Assembly: GCF_020523965.1 (NCBI RefSeq)
Contig: NZ_JAJAPX010000001.1
Coordinates: 1-64,000 of the forward strand
Direction: 5' to 3'
DNA from: Neotamlana sargassicola
Lineage (GTDB): Bacteria > Bacteroidota > Bacteroidia > Flavobacteriales > Flavobacteriaceae
Length of the DNA: 64,000 bases
Below, in pieces: positions 36,409 through 46,192 of this stretch. A program made the position numbers and the translations under genes. Below the pieces are notes generated by a model. That model was not told where the DNA came from. It saw only the letters and a list, made by a program, of their open reading frames with translations, and ran no database searches. How positions within the stretch are numbered: the first letter of the stretch is position 1; the number at the start of each line of letters is the position of its first letter.

Positions 36409-36561
36409 TTTTCTTTTGTATTGTAATATTGAAAACGGCAAATTTACTCGATAATACAGAGGAATGCTAAGTAATTTTCTTTTTTTTAAATACTTAACAG
36501 ATTTTTAAAAAAAGTTAGAAAATATAGCAGCGTTTTTTTGCTAGCCAATTTAATCGCTGAT

Positions 36562-36587
36562 ATGCTTCGAATGCGCTCAGCATGACA
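36562..36587 (+). repeat. Dispersed hairpin repeat, GACA-tailed family, loop type 1
   Basis: ATGCT, loop TCGAATGCGCTC, AGCAT, then GACA. It has one loop base different from the copy at 18024-18049 and the same stem. Confidence 0.75.
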
Positions 36588-36627
36588 TTGAAGACATTTA
36601 ATGTGTGTTTTAGGAATAGTTGAAGAT

Positions 36628-36655
36628 GAGATGCTGAAACGAGTTCAGCATGACA
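36628..36655 (+). repeat. Dispersed hairpin repeat, GACA-tailed family, loop type 2
   Basis: ATGCTGAA (36631-36638), loop ACGAG, TTCAGCAT (36644-36651), then GACA. The copy at 54819-54845 has the same loop with a compensated C-G stem pair. It lies 40 bp from the loop type 1 copy at 36562-36587. Confidence 0.8.
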
Positions 36656-36694
36656 CCTTCAAATATATTTATCCTATAAAATTAGTCGTCTATG

Positions 36695-37021
36695 CTATTT
36701 AAGCTTTTCGTTATTGTGATGACGATCGTGGTCGCGTTTTCCTTTTTTATACATGCGCTTATCGAAAGCGGCTTGCAAATCTACACCTGTTTGATTCGCT
36801 AAACACAAGGTTACAAAAAGTACATCGGCAAGCTCTTCGCCTAAGTCTTTATTTTTATCGCTTTCTTTTTCGCTTTGTTCGCCGTAACGTCGCGCTATAA
36901 TTCTTGCTACTTCACCAACCTCTTCGGTAAGTTGAGCCATATTTGTAAGTTCGTTAAAGTAGCGAACACCGTGTTCATTAATCCAATCGTCTACGTCTTT
37001 TTGGGCGTTTTTAATATCCAT
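36695..37021 (-). CDS. MazG-like nucleotide pyrophosphohydrolase
   Basis: 108 aa single MazG domain. The metal-binding EEVGEVARIIARR and EELADVLFVTLCLAN (EExxE and ExxD patterns) are intact, so hydrolysis of (d)NTPs or related nucleotides to the monophosphate is expected. A basic, His-rich tail (KKGKRDHDRHHNNEKLK) follows. It begins 3 bp after the stop of the DUF3857 gene upstream on the same strand, so it is probably co-transcribed. Confidence 0.88.
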   Translation of the reverse strand: MDIKNAQKDVDDWINEHGVRYFNELTNMAQLTEEVGEVARIIARRYGEQSEKESDKNKDLGEELADVLFVTLCLANQTGVDLQAAFDKRMYKKGKRDHDRHHNNEKLK

Positions 37022-37023
37022 TT

Positions 37024-38946
37024 TTAAACTTTAGTTAATACAACTTGCTCCTCTTCTTTAATCACTATTTGATTAAAAAATTCTTTCAAAAATAAATATT
37101 TATCCGGACCTATCATAGCTCTATTAATTTCTAACGAAGCAGCTAACTGCATCATACTACCATTAACAACTACTTTAAATTTAAAATAACCTAAATTGTC
37201 TGGAATTTTAAGATAAAGTGGAGCTGGTACAGATTCGGCAACATAACCTTCTGGCAATTTTACCGTGATATTATACTTGTCTTGAAATGGGAACCCAAAA
37301 TCCATAGGAAATTCTCTTTTTTCTAATTTAAAAGGGTTCTCTTTTTGTTTTAAAAACAATATTGGATTAACATACAATTTATCTCCAACACTACTGGCTA
37401 AACTTTCATGTTTAAAATTGAAGGTTTCCATAACGTAACCTTCTGCTGTATCGGTATTTTTGGCTTCGTAATTAGAAATTTCAATATTATCTAGTTTTTC
37501 TTCCTTTTTTGCCACAAACGCGTCAATATCTTCATTTTTAAAACGCTTTCTAAATAACAGTGCATTATGGTTTGTGTATCTGGCTCGTATTTTACCTTCA
37601 AACGCCCCATCTTCAGTTAACGTTCCACTTAGCATATTTAATTCTTCGGCAATTGGCGGTTTACTAATATCTATACTTTTCCAAACCATATTATTATTAT
37701 CAATATAAATACCCTTCCAGTTATAATCTTTAATTGGTAAAATATTAATATCACTAAACTCGCTAGTGGCATCTAAAAAGTATGCTTTACCATTAATTTC
37801 GGCATGTGCAATAACATAGTTTAGCCTGTCTATTGTTGGAAAAATAGGTATAATATTGTCTTTAGTACTCAGCACAACAGGGTTTGCGTTAATACCTGCA
37901 TATCGCAGCATTGCAACTAAAGTTAAATTAACATCGGCAGCATTTCCTTTACCTTCTTGCAATGCTTTTTTTATTCCTTGATAAAAGTATTTACCGTCCA
38001 TATTGTTCCATTTAATATGGCTTTTAACATAATTAAAAACAGCTTTCATTTTATCCTCTGGTAATGCTACATTGGCTAAAATAGGGTCAAGCTCGTCGTC
38101 GAACGATCGTGATTTATCTAGTTGTGTTTCGTAATCGTTAGTATTACCAATAGTTTTAGCTACATCGGCCCAAGATGATGAGTATGTTTTATGCACTACA
38201 CCTGGAATTATAATAGATTTTAACTCAAAAACAACGCCTGCTCGGTAATTATCAATATTATCTACAAAACGTTCTTCTTTTAAAGCTGGAACATGCACCA
38301 AATTATACTCCTTAACACGTGTATCGTTATAAGATTTACCAGGTTTACCATAAAAAGGAATAAATCCTTTTATTGTTTCTTTAAAATTTAAACCATCGGG
38401 TGTGCTAATTGAAGCTTCTACTTTTTTAATCGGGATGTCGTATTGCAATACAAACTCATCAATATTCCAGATAAATGGTGACGTAATTTTGTATTTAAAC
38501 TCGATAACACAGCCTTCTTTTATGTTAGGCATAGAAAACTTAACCTCGTTATAGTTATAATTTACTTCTGTTTCAAAAATTTGTTTCTTGTCTAAACTTG
38601 TTTTTTCTATTTGTCCATCTATAAGATTATAAGTAACAGCCTTTAAACCGCTAACTATTTCTTCAGAATTTCCACTTTGATATAAATCTATAAAGTGCGT
38701 TGCGTAATCAAACCCATCTTTATTATATATTTTTATACGCTCATGAATTTCGGTTACTAAAGTTGACTCTACCGCGTTAAACGAAAAATAAGTGCTTTGT
38801 TTTTTATATAGTACAGCTGCATTTGCCGATGGATCTTGCAAATACTTTTCTTCTTGTAATTCTTCTTTTGAAACTTTGCCGAATTTAAAATCTTGAGCAA
38901 AAGTTATTTGAGCTATTAAAATAGCAATTAAATAAAGGTTTTTCAT
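37024..38946 (-). CDS. DUF3857/transglutaminase-like protein, catalytic Cys absent
   Basis: 640 aa with signal peptide (1-17, cleavage after TFAQ). N-terminal DUF3857 (beta-rich, ~50-230), then a transglutaminase-like core around 300-400, then DUF2569/3858-type C-terminal beta domain. Where active transglutaminases have a Cys, this one reads GKGNAADVNLTLVAMLRYAGI (about residue 334), so it is probably non-catalytic. It is the downstream member of a tandem pair with 38968-40881 (21-bp gap). Periplasmic; role unknown, perhaps binding peptides or polymers. Confidence 0.85.
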   Translation of the reverse strand: MKNLYLIAILIAQITFAQDFKFGKVSKEELQEEKYLQDPSANAAVLYKKQSTYFSFNAVESTLVTEIHERIKIYNKDGFDYATHFIDLYQSGNSEEIVSGLKAVTYNLIDGQIEKTSLDKKQIFETEVNYNYNEVKFSMPNIKEGCVIEFKYKITSPFIWNIDEFVLQYDIPIKKVEASISTPDGLNFKETIKGFIPFYGKPGKSYNDTRVKEYNLVHVPALKEERFVDNIDNYRAGVVFELKSIIIPGVVHKTYSSSWADVAKTIGNTNDYETQLDKSRSFDDELDPILANVALPEDKMKAVFNYVKSHIKWNNMDGKYFYQGIKKALQEGKGNAADVNLTLVAMLRYAGINANPVVLSTKDNIIPIFPTIDRLNYVIAHAEINGKAYFLDATSEFSDINILPIKDYNWKGIYIDNNNMVWKSIDISKPPIAEELNMLSGTLTEDGAFEGKIRARYTNHNALLFRKRFKNEDIDAFVAKKEEKLDNIEISNYEAKNTDTAEGYVMETFNFKHESLASSVGDKLYVNPILFLKQKENPFKLEKREFPMDFGFPFQDKYNITVKLPEGYVAESVPAPLYLKIPDNLGYFKFKVVVNGSMMQLAASLEINRAMIGPDKYLFLKEFFNQIVIKEEEQVVLTKV

Positions 38947-38967
38947 TTTATAGAATTGATTGGTTGG

Positions 38968-40881
38968 TTAACTAGATTTTTTTAATACAATTTTAGAATT
39001 ATCGTTTTTAGCAACTTGTTTTCTAAAATCGCGATACTCATCGTATTCGGATTTTGGATATGTACCGCTATTAATTTGAAGTTTACGGTGATAGTAAATT
39101 TTAGAGTTTTCAAATTTTACAGCAACATTATAAACACCGTATTTGTTCTTAATAGTTACATTTTTGGGTAAAGCTTCAATTTTATAACCTTCTGGTATTT
39201 GGTAAACAAAGCTATCTTCATCTAAATAACCACGTTGTATTTCTAAAGGTAATTTTCGGCTTACATACCGCTTAGGAACATACGTGTTTTTATTAAACGC
39301 ATTTATAGTCATAAACAACCTATCGCCTGTAATTTTTGCGTAATTTCTGGCCGATACCTTTAAATCTTCTTCAAACACTACCCTATTTTTATCGTTATTG
39401 AATTTATATTGTTCCACATCAAGGCTATTTACATAATCCCAATGCTCTTTGTAATATTCCTTTATGTCTTTATCTGATTCTCGTTCGAGCGTAAACCTAT
39501 TATCGTATTGGGTACCGTAAGTGGTTCGTTTTAAAACCGAACTCATACTACCGTCGTTTAAAATTTTTATCTCGGCATTTGTAATTTGTGCATTTAAAGA
39601 ATCGGGATACATTGTTGTTTTAACAACTTCACTGGCATTTGGTTTTACCATTAATACATTTCGATTATCTGTAAATTCGCCAATAAAATTAAATGGGTGT
39701 ACTTGACTTGTACAATCTACCCAAATTAAATCGTTGTCTGCTTTCGGGATTGCCAAAATAATATGATTTCCCTGTGCTAGGGAGGCAAAATCGGTTTCAA
39801 AATCTACAATATCTCTACCAGCTTGCACAATGCTATAATACGACTCTACCCCGGCAATATTTAACAATGCTTTAGTATAATTGGTTAACCCTTTACAATC
39901 GCCGTATTTAACTTGATCGACCTCTAATGCCGAAATAGGTTGCATACCACCTATACCAATTTGCACACTTATGTAACGCGTATTGTTTTGTACAAACTGA
40001 AATATTTTTTTTGCTTTTTCGATAGGGTCTGAAATATTAGCAGTTAATTCCAAAATTTTTTGTTTGGTTTCATCGGTAACCGCATCTCTTCCTTTTAAAA
40101 GCGCATTATTTACCCAATCGCCATATTCTAACCAATTTTTAGCTGTTCCTAAAACGCCGTAATACTGAAAGTTATCGACAGCTACTAAAACATGAGGTGT
40201 AAAATTTTCGAAGGACGGACTTAAATCTTCCGGTTTTAAAGCCTTCATATCTGATAAAGTATAATTTAAAGTATTTGTAGTGGTGTTTTTTTCAATTTTA
40301 AAACCATTAATATTCTTCTCTTTAAATCGAAGTCCTAAATTTGCATTATCGGTTAAACTGTAACTACTTTTTTCTATTGCAAAGTAATAATTGGTTATTG
40401 GGCTCCATGAAGGCAAACCAGCAGAGTTTGACGTTTCTATTTCTAAATCGAATTCTACTGTATATGGGTAAGTTGTAGGTGTATACCCCATAAATAATAC
40501 CCTAGAATCGGTGTATATCGAAAAACCATCTACAGCACTATGATCTATAAAATCTTTTTTCTTGAACTTTTTAATTTCGGAACCTAGAGCATTGTAAACA
40601 ACGGCCTCAATTTTCTTTATTTTAAAGTGTTTACTGTACCCAGCACTAGCTTGCACCAAATAATCGCCACTTTCGTTTAATACTGTTATAATACGTTTTT
40701 CAGTAAAAGTTACGTTGTCGACAGCGTTAATAACTACATCTAAATTTTCGTAACGTAAAACGGCGTTTGCATTTTTTGTAAGATGGTCGGGAAGGGTTAA
40801 ACTTGTTAATAAGTTTTCTTGAGAAAATGAAAAAGTTACCACTAAAAACAGCAGATAACAAACCTTGGTAATTTTAACCAT
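38968..40881 (-). CDS. DUF3857/transglutaminase-like protein with intact GDC motif
   Basis: 637 aa with signal peptide (1-20). The architecture is the same as its downstream neighbour: DUF3857 at ~45-240, transglutaminase core with VKYGDCKGLTNYTKALLNIAGVESY (Cys near 328), HIILAIP and WVDCTSQVHPFNFIG. The Cys is kept, so this paralogue could be catalytic. First gene of a three-gene string (DUF3857, DUF3857, MazG-like). Substrate unknown. Confidence 0.87.
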   Translation of the reverse strand: MVKITKVCYLLFLVVTFSFSQENLLTSLTLPDHLTKNANAVLRYENLDVVINAVDNVTFTEKRIITVLNESGDYLVQASAGYSKHFKIKKIEAVVYNALGSEIKKFKKKDFIDHSAVDGFSIYTDSRVLFMGYTPTTYPYTVEFDLEIETSNSAGLPSWSPITNYYFAIEKSSYSLTDNANLGLRFKEKNINGFKIEKNTTTNTLNYTLSDMKALKPEDLSPSFENFTPHVLVAVDNFQYYGVLGTAKNWLEYGDWVNNALLKGRDAVTDETKQKILELTANISDPIEKAKKIFQFVQNNTRYISVQIGIGGMQPISALEVDQVKYGDCKGLTNYTKALLNIAGVESYYSIVQAGRDIVDFETDFASLAQGNHIILAIPKADNDLIWVDCTSQVHPFNFIGEFTDNRNVLMVKPNASEVVKTTMYPDSLNAQITNAEIKILNDGSMSSVLKRTTYGTQYDNRFTLERESDKDIKEYYKEHWDYVNSLDVEQYKFNNDKNRVVFEEDLKVSARNYAKITGDRLFMTINAFNKNTYVPKRYVSRKLPLEIQRGYLDEDSFVYQIPEGYKIEALPKNVTIKNKYGVYNVAVKFENSKIYYHRKLQINSGTYPKSEYDEYRDFRKQVAKNDNSKIVLKKSS

Positions 40882-41041
40882 AAAAAAGTTTTAAGTCTTT
40901 TTAATTACTATATCTATTGATAAGAAAAATTAATTGAGAGACAAACCACTTTTATGTTTAGGTTTATTAAAATTCTTATTTCTGTTGAGAAATTTATAAA
41001 AAGTTATTTAGTTATTTAAGAACTTTTCGATAAAAGGTAAA

Positions 41042-41494
41042 TTATTCTCTATTTTTTGAATCTATAATAATGGTAACAGGACCATCGTTAAGAAGCTCTA
41101 CTTTCATGTCTGCACCAAATTGTCCAGTTTGTACTCTTTTTCCTAAATCGACCTCTATTTGCTTAACAAAACTTTCATATAACGGAATGGCAACATCTGG
41201 TTTTGCTGCTTTTATATAACTAGGACGATTGCCCTTTTTTGTAGAAGCATGTAAGGTAAATTGGCTAACAACAATAATATCGCCTTCAACATCTTTTACA
41301 GACCTATTCATAACTCCGTTTTCGTCGCCAAATATGCGCAGATTAACTACTTTATTGGTAAGCCATTTTATATCGTCTTGCGAGCCCTCGTTTACAATGC
41401 CCAGTAAAATTAAAAGCCCAGTTTTAATATTGGCTACTTTTTCACCTTCAATAGTAACACTTGCTTTGGTTACACGTTGTATTACAATTTTCAT
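41042..41494 (-). CDS. dtd: D-aminoacyl-tRNA deacylase
   Basis: 150 aa, standard DTD length. It removes D-amino acids from mischarged tRNA. Signature motifs: MKIVIQRVTKASVTIEGE, the active-site SQFTLHA and the C-terminal cross-subunit NDGPVTIIID (Gly-cisPro). It starts 3 bp after the rsgA stop on the same strand: a rsgA-dtd pair. Confidence 0.95.
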   Translation of the reverse strand: MKIVIQRVTKASVTIEGEKVANIKTGLLILLGIVNEGSQDDIKWLTNKVVNLRIFGDENGVMNRSVKDVEGDIIVVSQFTLHASTKKGNRPSYIKAAKPDVAIPLYESFVKQIEVDLGKRVQTGQFGADMKVELLNDGPVTIIIDSKNRE

Positions 41495-41497
41495 GTT

Positions 41498-42448
41498 TTA
41501 ATCGTTATCCCAATTATCTGTTCGGTAATGCTCTTCGTCTCCTTCAATAATTTGCAAATAGCTTCGGTAGCGCGAAAAGGCAATCTCATCGTTATCTAAA
41601 GCGGCTTTTACAGCACATTTTGGTTCTTTTACGTGTAAACAGTTATTAAACTTACAATCTTGTTTAAGTTTAAATATTTCAGGAAAATAGTCGCCCACTT
41701 CTTCTTTATCCATATCTACAACTCCGAAACCTTTTATACCCGGCGTATCAACAATACTAGCATTAAAACTTAAGTCGTACATTTCGGCAAATGTTGTTGT
41801 ATGTTGCCCTTGCATGTGCTGGGTTGAAATTTCTTTTGTTTTTAAATTTAAGGATGGTTCTATAGCATTTACCAAAGTAGATTTACCAACCCCAGAATGA
41901 CCAGAAAACATACTCACTTTCCCTTCCATTAAGGCTTTAACCTTATCTACATTTTTTCCTGTTTTTGCAGAAACACCGATACATTCGTAACCAATTTCAC
42001 GATAAATATGCGCTAAATAACGTACCTCATCAAGGGTTTCTTTATCGTAAGCATCAATTTTATTAAAAAGAAGAATGGTTTTAATAGAATAGGCTTCGGC
42101 TGTAACTAAAAACCTATCGATAAAACTGGTTAATGTTGGCGGATTGTTTATGGTTATCATTAAAAAAACCAAATCTAAATTTGATGCAATAACATGTGTT
42201 TGTTTAGATAGGTTTACAGATTTACGTACAATAACATTTTTGCGATCGTGTATTTTATGTATAACGCCGGTTTCTTCGTTATTGTTAGTTTCTAAATCAA
42301 AATCTACAATATCGCCGACCGCAATAGGATTAGTACTTTTTATACCTTTAATACGAAATTTACCTTTAATTCGGCATTCGTAGCTTTTACCTAACTCGGT
42401 TTTAACGGTGTACCAACTTCCGGTAGATTTATAAACTTTACCTGTCAT
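41498..42448 (-). CDS. rsgA: Ribosome small subunit-dependent GTPase A
   Basis: 316 aa circularly permuted GTPase for 30S maturation. N-terminal OB fold (1-70), NKID (G4) before G1 GHSGVGKSTLVNAI, then DTPG (G3), and a C-terminal zinc site Cys-x5-Cys-x-His...Cys in CKFNNCLHVKEPKCAV. Complete. Upstream partner of dtd. Confidence 0.96.
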   Translation of the reverse strand: MTGKVYKSTGSWYTVKTELGKSYECRIKGKFRIKGIKSTNPIAVGDIVDFDLETNNNEETGVIHKIHDRKNVIVRKSVNLSKQTHVIASNLDLVFLMITINNPPTLTSFIDRFLVTAEAYSIKTILLFNKIDAYDKETLDEVRYLAHIYREIGYECIGVSAKTGKNVDKVKALMEGKVSMFSGHSGVGKSTLVNAIEPSLNLKTKEISTQHMQGQHTTTFAEMYDLSFNASIVDTPGIKGFGVVDMDKEEVGDYFPEIFKLKQDCKFNNCLHVKEPKCAVKAALDNDEIAFSRYRSYLQIIEGDEEHYRTDNWDND

Positions 42449-42535
42449 TAATTACAATTATGTTACAAAATAACAACTTTTAAACTTAATAAAAGATTTA
42501 TATTCGCTCACTATTAATAAAATCAATCAATAAAC

Positions 42536-42988
42536 ATGAAAAAAATTTTAATTGCTTTAAGCTTTTCTTTATTTGCTTTTTTTGAAATTAATGCTCAAGT
42601 AGAGTACAAAGTTATAACAAGTGTTGAATCTATTGTTCCTAGCGGGTTGGGACGCTCTAGACTAATTTCGGCAAATGCTGAAAGAGATTATGAAGATTTT
42701 ACCTCGGAACAAACTGAAGAAGATAATACCAGAAATAAATCGAAACGCGGCGACATAAGAGTAAAAGATTTTGAAGAAACAAAACTTTTAAATTTTTACA
42801 ATATTGCCGGTATTCGTTTTCAAAATATCGTATCGAACGATGCTATTATTGGTTCTAAACTAAATACCATGACAGAAGAAGGCTGGGAATTAGCTTTTGT
42901 TACAAGCGCTGTTGAAAGTGATAGTGGAAAAGATGATGGCCAAGGTATTTTTATTACCAGATACATCTTTAAAAGACTTAAAAAATAA
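42536..42988 (+). CDS. Exported protein of unknown function
   Basis: 150 aa. Signal peptide 1-20 (cleavage after INAQ). The middle (residues ~45-80) is acidic/polar and probably disordered; the rest (NIVSNDAIIGSKLNTMTEEGWELAFVTSA and ITRYIFKRL) resembles the short DUF4177-type fold, in which LNxMxxEGWEL is common. No catalytic features. Followed by a bidirectional terminator shared with the Phe/Tyr operon. Confidence 0.7.
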   Translation: MKKILIALSFSLFAFFEINAQVEYKVITSVESIVPSGLGRSRLISANAERDYEDFTSEQTEEDNTRNKSKRGDIRVKDFEETKLLNFYNIAGIRFQNIVSNDAIIGSKLNTMTEEGWELAFVTSAVESDSGKDDGQGIFITRYIFKRLKK

Positions 42989-42993
42989 AAACA

Positions 42994-43020
42994 AAAAAGC
43001 CTCGCAATGCGAGGCTTTTT
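42994..43020. terminator. Bidirectional terminator
   Basis: A-run, GCCTCGC (42999-43005), loop AAT, GCGAGGC (43009-43015), T-run. It ends the 42536 gene on the plus strand and the aromatic operon on the minus strand. Confidence 0.88.
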
Positions 43021-43024
43021 AAAT

Positions 43025-44107
43025 TTATCCGTTAATTATCTTTTCTTGATGGTTAATTGATTCTTGGTGAATCGCCTTAAACATTTTTAAAATAAACTCT
43101 TCACTTAAACCATGTTGCTCTCCTTCAAGTACCATTTTACCTAAAATTTCGTTCCAACGTTTAGATTGTAAAACAGCTACGTTTTTCTTTTTCTTTAAAG
43201 CACCAATAGCATCGGCAGCAACCATTCGCTTACCGATTTGCTCGATAATTTGGTTATCGATAACATCAATTTGTGTTCTTAAGTTATTTAAAGCACTGTT
43301 GTACTCTGCTTCTTCATCGCTTTCTTTACGAATTTTTAAATCTTTCATGATTTGCACTAAAGTTTCTGGTGTTACTTGTTGTGCTGCATCACTCCATGCA
43401 TTTTCTGGATCGTAATGCGTTTCAATCATTAATCCATCAAAATTTAAATCTAAAGCAGTTTGCGATACATCAAAAATCATATCACGCTTACCTGTAATAT
43501 GCGAAGGATCGTTGATTAATGGAATATCTGGGAATTTATTCTGAAATTCGATTGCTAACTGCCATTCTGGAATGTTACGGTATTTTGTTTTTTGGTATGT
43601 TGAGAATCCTCTATGAATAGCTCCAATATTTTTTACACCAGATTTGTAAATACGCTCGATACCACCTAACCATAAAGATAAATCTGGGTTTACTGGGTTT
43701 TTAATTAAAACTGGCTTATCTGTACCGTTTAAAGCATCTGCAATTTCTTGCATAATAAAAGGAGATACTGTTGAACGTGCACCAATCCATAATAAATCGA
43801 TATCATGCTCTAAAGCTAATTTTACGTGAGCCGCGTTGGCAACCTCTGTACAAACCTTCATTCCGGTTTCTGCTTTTACTTTTTGTAACCATTTTAAACC
43901 TAAAGCGCCAACACCTTCAAAGTTTCCTGGGCGCGTTCTTGGTTTCCAAATACCTGCTCTAAAATAGCTTACATCTGTATTTTTTAGCTCGTGAGCAATT
44001 TTTAGTACTTGTTCTTCGGTTTCTGCACTACATGGTCCTGCTATTACTAATGGATGATCTAGATTTAAATCATCTAACCATGTTCTCATTTCTTTTGTGT
44101 TTTCCAT
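43025..44107 (-). CDS. Bifunctional DAHP synthase / chorismate mutase
   Basis: 360 aa fusion. Residues 1-~265 are a type I-beta (KDO8P-like) 3-deoxy-7-phosphoheptulonate synthase (VIAGPCSAE, FRAGIWKPRTRPGNFEG, NDPSHITGKR, MIETHYDPENAWSDAAQQ). Residues ~270-360 are an AroQ-type chorismate mutase (LNNLRTQIDVIDNQIIEQIGKRM...VLQSKRW). It joins the first committed step to the Phe/Tyr branch. Last gene of the pheA-aminotransferase-tyrA operon, 87 bp after tyrA; under the leader-peptide attenuator at 47057-47186 by inference. Confidence 0.93.
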   Translation of the reverse strand: MENTKEMRTWLDDLNLDHPLVIAGPCSAETEEQVLKIAHELKNTDVSYFRAGIWKPRTRPGNFEGVGALGLKWLQKVKAETGMKVCTEVANAAHVKLALEHDIDLLWIGARSTVSPFIMQEIADALNGTDKPVLIKNPVNPDLSLWLGGIERIYKSGVKNIGAIHRGFSTYQKTKYRNIPEWQLAIEFQNKFPDIPLINDPSHITGKRDMIFDVSQTALDLNFDGLMIETHYDPENAWSDAAQQVTPETLVQIMKDLKIRKESDEEAEYNSALNNLRTQIDVIDNQIIEQIGKRMVAADAIGALKKKKNVAVLQSKRWNEILGKMVLEGEQHGLSEEFILKMFKAIHQESINHQEKIING

Positions 44108-44194
44108 AGTGTTTAAAATTTCAAAAAATAAAATTCCAAAGGGATTTATGTTATAATTAGTCTTGGTATTTAATTTTTTTAGTTTCTGTGTTAT

Positions 44195-45046
44195 TTAATT
44201 TATTCCTTTTAAAATATCTTTTATATAATTTGTGTTTTCCATTTCGTTGTAAATGGCCTCGAAATTATCTTGCTTCATTAACTCTTTAAACTGTGTTAAG
44301 TTGGCAATATATTCTTCTAATGTTTCGATTACATTTGCTTTATTTTGCTTAAAAATTGGCGTCCACATGGCTGGCGAGCTTTTTGCTAAACGTACTGTTG
44401 AAGCAAAACCACTTCCTGCCATATCGAAAATATCGCGCTCGTTTTTTTCTTTTTCTATTACCGTTTTACCCAACATAAACGAACTTATGTGCGATAAATG
44501 TGACACGTAAGCAATGTGTTTATCGTGTGCTTCCGGATTCATGTAACACATACGCATGCCTATATTTCTAAACAGTTCTAGAGCCTTTTCTTGAAGCTTA
44601 AATGCTGTTTTTTCTACTTCGCAAATAATATTTGTTTTACCAACAAACAAATCGTTAATTGCTGCGCTCGGGCCAGAAAATTCGGTTCCGGCTATAGGGT
44701 GCATTGCTAAATAATTACGACGTTTTTCATGGTTTTCAACCGCTTTACAAATATCTAGTTTTGTTGAACCAACATCTACAACTAAAGCATTGTCATTTAC
44801 TTTATTTAAAATAACTGGCAATAATTTTTCGGTAGCATCAACAGGAATCGAAACAATCACCAAATCGGCATTTTCAAGATCGTCTAAAGTGGCTTTTTCA
44901 TCAATTAAACTTAATGATAATGCTTCGCTTAAAACCGCATCCTTTTTATCGATTCCGTAAACCGTAACGCTCGGGTCTTGTTTTTTAATATCCTTTACAA
45001 GACTTCCTCCTATTAAACCAATGCCTATTACAAATATGTTTTTCAT
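44195..45046 (-). CDS. tyrA: Prephenate dehydrogenase
   Basis: 283 aa. It oxidises prephenate to 4-hydroxyphenylpyruvate for tyrosine. Rossmann GIGLIGGSLVKDIK (7-), SIPVDATEKLLP, DVGSTKLDICKAV, HPIAGTEFSGP and SHLSHISSFMLG. It starts directly after the aminotransferase stop, with no gap, in the aromatic operon. Confidence 0.94.
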   Translation of the reverse strand: MKNIFVIGIGLIGGSLVKDIKKQDPSVTVYGIDKKDAVLSEALSLSLIDEKATLDDLENADLVIVSIPVDATEKLLPVILNKVNDNALVVDVGSTKLDICKAVENHEKRRNYLAMHPIAGTEFSGPSAAINDLFVGKTNIICEVEKTAFKLQEKALELFRNIGMRMCYMNPEAHDKHIAYVSHLSHISSFMLGKTVIEKEKNERDIFDMAGSGFASTVRLAKSSPAMWTPIFKQNKANVIETLEEYIANLTQFKELMKQDNFEAIYNEMENTNYIKDILKGIN

Positions 45047-46192
45047 TTAACTAACTCGTGTTATGGCTTCTTGTAAATCTTCGGTTGAGGCACAAAGTGA
45101 AAAACGAATATATCCCTCGCCTTGACTACCAAAAATAGTACCTGGTGTTATAAAAATATAATGCTCTTTTAAAATCATATCTATATATTCCTCGGACTTC
45201 ATATATGCCGGTAATTTTGCCCAAACAAACATACCCGATGCCTCTTTACTAAATGTACAATTTAAAGCTTCGGCTAATTGCCAAACTAATTCGCGACGTT
45301 TTTGGTACACACTGTTTAAGGTTGCAAACCACATATTAGAACAGTTTAAAGCTTCTATAGCACCTTTTTGAATACCGTAAAACATTCCAGAGTCCATATT
45401 ACTCTTTACCTTTAACACATGGCTAATTAGCTCACCATCGCCAACAACCATACCAACACGCCAGCCAGCCATATTAAATGTTTTACTTAAAGAGTTTAAC
45501 TCTAAACACACCTCTTTGGCACCTTCAACACTTAAAATACTTGTTGGTTCTTGGTTTAAAATAAACGCATAAGGATTGTCGTTAACAATTAAAATATTAT
45601 GCTTTTTAGCAAAAGCCACTAACGTTTCAAACACGTATTTTGAAGGTTTTGCTCCTGTTGGCATATGCGGATAATTAACCCACATTAATTTTACTTTACT
45701 TAAATCTTGTTGCTCTAAAGCTTCAAAATCTGGCATCCAATTATTCGCCGCATCTAAGTTGTACAAAACACCTTTTGCGCCTACTAATTTTGTTACCGAT
45801 TGGTATGTAGGATAACCTGGATTTGGAATTAACACTTCGTCGCCTTCGTTTAAAAATGCCATTGAAATATGCATAATACCTTCTTTACTACCAATAAGCG
45901 GTAATATTTCGGTATTTGGACTAAGACTTACCTTAAAGTTTGATTTATAAAAATTAGCCATGGCTTGTCTTAGCTCTGGTAAACCTTGGTAACTTTGGTA
46001 TTTGTGTGCCGCAGGATTTTTTAAGCTATCTACAATAGCATCAACAACCTTTTGTGGTGGTTGTAAATCTGGGCTTCCTATACCTAAATTAATTACGGGT
46101 TTACCATTGGCAATCATTAAATTAACCTCCCGTAATTTTTTCGAGAAGTAGTATTCTTCAACGGTATGTAATCGGTTTGCTACTTCAATCAT
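45047..46192 (-). CDS. PLP-dependent aromatic aminotransferase (class I/II)
   Basis: 381 aa fold-type I aminotransferase. INLGIGSPDLQPP near the N-terminus, NPGYPTYQS, NDNPYAF, and the PLP lysine in LNSLSKTFNMAGWRVGM. Position between pheA and tyrA implies it transaminates phenylpyruvate and 4-hydroxyphenylpyruvate (or prephenate) to Phe/Tyr; specificity is inferred from context. Overlaps pheA by 4 nt. Confidence 0.9.
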   Translation of the reverse strand: MIEVANRLHTVEEYYFSKKLREVNLMIANGKPVINLGIGSPDLQPPQKVVDAIVDSLKNPAAHKYQSYQGLPELRQAMANFYKSNFKVSLSPNTEILPLIGSKEGIMHISMAFLNEGDEVLIPNPGYPTYQSVTKLVGAKGVLYNLDAANNWMPDFEALEQQDLSKVKLMWVNYPHMPTGAKPSKYVFETLVAFAKKHNILIVNDNPYAFILNQEPTSILSVEGAKEVCLELNSLSKTFNMAGWRVGMVVGDGELISHVLKVKSNMDSGMFYGIQKGAIEALNCSNMWFATLNSVYQKRRELVWQLAEALNCTFSKEASGMFVWAKLPAYMKSEEYIDMILKEHYIFITPGTIFGSQGEGYIRFSLCASTEDLQEAITRVS

